From: Thermoplasmata archaeon
GTDB lineage: Archaea > Thermoplasmatota > Thermoplasmata > Lutacidiplasmatales > UBA184
DNA: 7,986 nt
Direction of reading: 5' to 3'
Assembly (NCBI GenBank): GCA_030039135.1
Contig: JASHQN010000082.1
Coordinates: 1 to 7,986, forward strand
In this document: positions 5,940 to 7,986 of the stretch, piece after piece
Position numbering within the stretch: position 1 is the first letter of the stretch
Layout of the letters: each line of letters starts with the position of its first letter
Notes under the pieces: model-generated
Told to the model about the DNA's origin: nothing
The model's input: only the letters and a program-made list of their open reading frames with translations
The model's database searches: none
Translations under genes and position numbers: made by a program

Positions 5940-5957
5940 GCTAGCGCGGGCGCTGGC
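5940..5957 (+). other. Hairpin with tetraloop in the untranslated region before bud32
   Basis: GCTAGCG (5940-5946) pairs with CGCTGGC (5951-5957) around the loop CGGG, a 7-bp stem with one G-U wobble. It is one of two compact hairpins in the stretch 5904-6046, which otherwise holds no gene that I can support. Confidence 0.35.
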
Positions 5958-5989
5958 TCCCCCATCCCTTTCGTGCCTCTGGCGTAGAC

Positions 5990-6007
5990 CGTGGGGTGTT
6001 GCCCACG
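5990..6007 (+). other. Second hairpin in the untranslated region before bud32
   Basis: CGTGGG (5990-5995) is a perfect inverted match to CCCACG (6002-6007) around a six-base loop GTGTTG. The loop holds the alternative in-frame GTG and TTG start codons of bud32 (5996 and 5999), so if transcribed the fold could hide them. Confidence 0.35.
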
Positions 6008-6046
6008 ATCGGCGGCTCCTGCTCGGCTCCTAGACCCTCAGCTACC

Positions 6047-6703
6047 ATGTCCCCCGATTCCGACTCCGAAGGGCGCGCGGTGTCGCGCGGGGCGGAAGCG
6101 ACGATCCGCTCCGTGGAGTGGATGGGCCTTGAGGCGCTGCTCAAGGAACGCGACGCGAAGAGCTACCGTCCGAAGGCACTGGACGAGCGGTTGCGTCGCG
6201 AGCGCACCCGGACCGAAGCGCGCCTGCTCGTCGATGCCCGGCGACTCGGCGTACGTACTCCGATCGTGTACGACATCGACCTCCCGCGGCACCGGCTGGT
6301 GCTCGAGAAGCTCGAGGGCCGCACGCTCCGACAACTGCTCGAGGACCCTGCCCTCTCCGTGGAGACGCTCACGAGCGCGGTCCGATCGTTCGGCGAGGCG
6401 CTCGGCCGACTTCACGCGGGAGGCATCGCGCACGGTGACCTCACGAGCTCGAACGTGCTGTTTCCCGACGGGCCGGAGCGCCCCCCGGCCCTCCTCGACC
6501 TGTCGATGGGCACGCGGAGCCCCGGCCTCGAGGAGCTCGGGATCGACCTCCACCTCGTCGAGGAGGATCTGAAGGCGCTCCACGAGAGGTCCGAGGCGCT
6601 CGTGCGGGCGTTCCATTCGGGGTACGCCGCCGGTAACCCGAAGGGCGCGAAGGACGTCCGCGCTCGAGCGAAGGCGATCCGGGGCCGGGTCCGCTACGCC
6701 TGA
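6047..6703 (+). CDS. bud32: KEOPS complex Ser/Thr kinase/ATPase Bud32 (stand-alone)
   Basis: This 218-residue protein is a small protein-kinase-like ATPase of the piD261/Bud32 family. In the KEOPS complex its ATPase activity supports Kae1 in making N6-threonylcarbamoyl-adenosine (t6A) at position 37 of tRNAs that decode ANN codons; it acts in the cytosol. Visible features are the N-terminal GAEATI strand, the predicted ATP-binding Lys33, the family signature KSYRPKALDERLRRERTRTE, the basic helix EARLL, LVLEKLEGRTL, the catalytic loop HGDLTSSN (129-136, Asp131 and Asn136) and the metal-binding Asp151. The usual DFG is DLS here, followed by MGTRSPGLEELGIDLHLVEED, which parallels the EDKAVDLYV region of relatives. 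The start is taken at ATG 6047; an in-frame GTG at 5996 would add 17 residues, but those codons include AGA and A/T-ending triplets unlike the rest of the gene. Neither start has a good Shine-Dalgarno site. It is not fused to Kae1, as Bud32 is in several archaea. Its end overlaps nnr by 10 bases. Confidence 0.9.
   Translation: MSPDSDSEGRAVSRGAEATIRSVEWMGLEALLKERDAKSYRPKALDERLRRERTRTEARLLVDARRLGVRTPIVYDIDLPRHRLVLEKLEGRTLRQLLEDPALSVETLTSAVRSFGEALGRLHAGGIAHGDLTSSNVLFPDGPERPPALLDLSMGTRSPGLEELGIDLHLVEEDLKALHERSEALVRAFHSGYAAGNPKGAKDVRARAKAIRGRVRYA
6694..6703. other. Tail-to-tail overlap of bud32 and nnr
   Basis: The TGA of bud32 (6701-6703) and the minus-strand TAG of nnr (6694-6696) overlap over 10 bases. 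As at the other convergent junction, no T-rich terminator separates the genes. Confidence 0.85.
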
Positions 6704-7986
6704 GGCTGCAGGCGCTCGAGCGCCGCGGCGAGCACGAGCGGGAGCTCCTCGATGACGTCGGTGGCGACGAGCCCGAAGCTCTTCCGCGCCGCGACGCGGG
6801 TGCCCGCTTCCCCGACCCACCACGTCGCGAGCCGGATCGCGTGGCGAGCGTCGACCCCTTGCGCCAAGAGACTCCCGACGACCCCCCCGAGAACGTCCCC
6901 GACGCCGCCCACGGTCATCGCCGGGTGGTGGTGGGAGTTCTCGAACCAGCTCTCGCCGTCGGAAAGGAGGTCGGGGTCTCCTTTGGAGAGCAGGACCAGA
7001 TGGCGCTCGGCCGCGATCGCTCGAGCGCGCTCGCCCTGCTCCGCCACGGGCCCCGTCCGCTTGCCCCCGAAGTAGCGATCGAACTCTCCCACGTTGGGGG
7101 TCGCGACGAGGCGGGGGACGGGCGTTCGGTCCGCGAGCTCCTCGGCCGTCGGCAGGGCGGCGAGTCCGTCCGCGTCGACGACGAGCGGAACGGTCCCTGC
7201 GAGCTCGCGTTGTAGCTGCCGCAGCGCTTCCACGGTCTCCGCGTGGGCCCCCGCGCCCATGCCCACCACGACCGTCTCGGGGTGCGCGTTGTGCACGAAG
7301 TCGACGATGCCGGCCACGTCAGTGGGACGGAACCGATCGACCCCGAAAGGACGCACGACGAGGTTCGGGCTGAACGACTGGATCCGCTCGGCCGAGCCTT
7401 CCGGCGCCAGCACGGTCGCTCGCTCGGCTCCGGTCCGTAGCGCCGCGAGGGCGGCGAGCGCCGGGGCGCCGGAGTACGGGCCGCCGCCGACGACGACGAG
7501 GCGCCCGGTGCGCCGGCGGCCGTCCGTCTCCGCCGGTCGGGGAAAGAACCGGAACTCTCCCGGACCGGTTTCACGCCAGGCCTCGGGAGGGATGCCGATA
7601 TCCCGGACCACGATCTCCCCCGAATTCTCCTTCGTCATCCCTTCCTTGATCGTGGTAAGGGTCACGGTCCACGGAGGTCGGAGGCCCTCGGGATCGTAGA
7701 GGCCGGTCGGGACGTCGACCGCGAGGACCGGCGCACGGCTCGCGTTCATCTCGTGCACCGCCTCCCTGATCGGGGATCGGAGCCGGCCCCCCTGGCCCGT
7801 CCCGAGCAGGCCGTCCAGGAGCATCGGGAAACGGGCGAGCTCGTCCGCGCGAGGGACGCCGACGTGGAGCGTGACACGATGTTCGATCCGCTCGAAGCAA
7901 CGACGCGCGGCGCGCGTCGAGATCTCGGACGGGGGCCGGATGAGCCAGATCTCGGGGGAGTACCCCCACTGTCGGAGGTAATAGGC
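6694..7986 (-). CDS. nnr: Bifunctional NAD(P)HX epimerase/dehydratase Nnr, N-terminus outside the window
   Basis: The reading frame runs from the right edge to a TAG at 6694-6696 (430 visible codons). The protein repairs hydrated NADH/NADPH: an N-terminal YjeF_N epimerase domain interconverts R and S forms, and a C-terminal ribokinase-fold domain dehydrates the S form, usually with ADP. Visible residues 1-130 are epimerase domain, with LLDGLLGTG (56-64) and the AVDVPTG motif (89-95). Residues from about 160 are dehydratase, with GGGPYSGAPALAA, VVVGMGAGAH, VDADGL (270-275), ATPNVGEF (about 295-302) and TVGGVGDVLGG (358-368, predicted catalytic Asp364). Compared with a typical fused Nnr of about 500 residues, some 70-80 N-terminal residues, including the nucleotide-binding GGDG segment, lie off the window. 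A Met codon at 7824 is internal to the epimerase domain and is not the start, because the frame stays open and homologous-looking upstream. It converges on bud32. Confidence 0.92.
   Translation of the reverse strand, partial: AYYLRQWGYSPEIWLIRPPSEISTRAARRCFERIEHRVTLHVGVPRADELARFPMLLDGLLGTGQGGRLRSPIREAVHEMNASRAPVLAVDVPTGLYDPEGLRPPWTVTLTTIKEGMTKENSGEIVVRDIGIPPEAWRETGPGEFRFFPRPAETDGRRRTGRLVVVGGGPYSGAPALAALAALRTGAERATVLAPEGSAERIQSFSPNLVVRPFGVDRFRPTDVAGIVDFVHNAHPETVVVGMGAGAHAETVEALRQLQRELAGTVPLVVDADGLAALPTAEELADRTPVPRLVATPNVGEFDRYFGGKRTGPVAEQGERARAIAAERHLVLLSKGDPDLLSDGESWFENSHHHPAMTVGGVGDVLGGVVGSLLAQGVDARHAIRLATWWVGEAGTRVAARKSFGLVATDVIEELPLVLAAALERLQPQA

Noticed and set aside
4631..5965. Minus-strand frame of 444 codons spanning the hydratase and part of the dehydrogenase
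   Set aside because: It reads through two well-supported genes in a shifted frame with low-complexity Arg/Gly/Ala sequence, so it is not a fused or frameshifted gene.
5996..6046. Upstream GTG start for bud32 adding 17 residues
   Set aside because: The extra codons include AGA, TCA, CCT and GCT, unlike the gene body, and the encoded residues precede the usual N-terminus of the family; ATG 6047 fits better, though not certainly.
5904..6046. tRNA or C/D-box RNA in the gap before bud32
   Set aside because: I found no T-arm GTTCRANNC consensus, no cloverleaf pairing and no box C/D motifs, so only generic hairpins are reported.

Overview
The window looks archaeal, most likely an uncultured, high-GC member of the Thermoplasmatota. 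It is roughly two-thirds G+C by inspection. The evidence for Archaea is a stand-alone Bud32 kinase of the KEOPS complex, a thiolase followed directly by a DUF35 zinc-ribbon/OB protein, a fused Nnr-type NAD(P)HX repair enzyme with archaeal-style motifs, and a C-terminal zinc-ribbon tail of a kind I associate with Thermoplasmata. The exact lineage is inference. No mobile element, CRISPR array, rRNA or tRNA is visible, and base and codon use look even throughout.

Layout: positions 2-109 are the C-terminal end of a zinc-ribbon protein. A 99-base gap follows, carrying a strong nested inverted repeat (131-177). Next is a small unrecognised protein (209-514). A tight plus-strand operon follows: SCP-x-type thiolase (554-1708), DUF35 zinc-ribbon/OB protein (1719-2129) and long-chain acyl-CoA ligase (2136-3860). 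Converging on it from the minus strand is a two-gene operon, enoyl-CoA hydratase (5823-5038) then acyl-CoA dehydrogenase (5034-3841). The two operons overlap tail to tail by 20 bases. A 223-base intergenic region (5824-6046) with possible divergent promoter elements and two hairpins separates the hydratase from bud32 (6047-6703, plus). bud32 overlaps, tail to tail by 10 bases, a minus-strand nnr gene that runs off the right edge.

How the genes work together: the five central genes supply activation (ligase), the first oxidation (dehydrogenase), hydration (hydratase) and thiolytic cleavage (thiolase) of a fatty-acid beta-oxidation spiral. Only the 3-hydroxyacyl-CoA dehydrogenase and the electron-transfer partners are absent from the window. 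This is therefore a locus for acyl-CoA degradation, or for reverse-direction synthesis. The thiolase/DUF35 pair, which in many archaea sits with HMG-CoA synthase for mevalonate synthesis, is here placed with an acyl-CoA ligase. The right end is housekeeping: Bud32 for the tRNA t6A pathway and Nnr for repair of damaged NAD(P)H.

I did not find a convincing new multi-gene system. The points most worth a second look are the unrecognised small protein at 209-514, the structured non-coding stretches at 131-177 and 5904-6046, the altered DFG motif of Bud32, and the Bud32-Nnr pairing, which echoes the bacterial nnr-tsaE neighbourhood.
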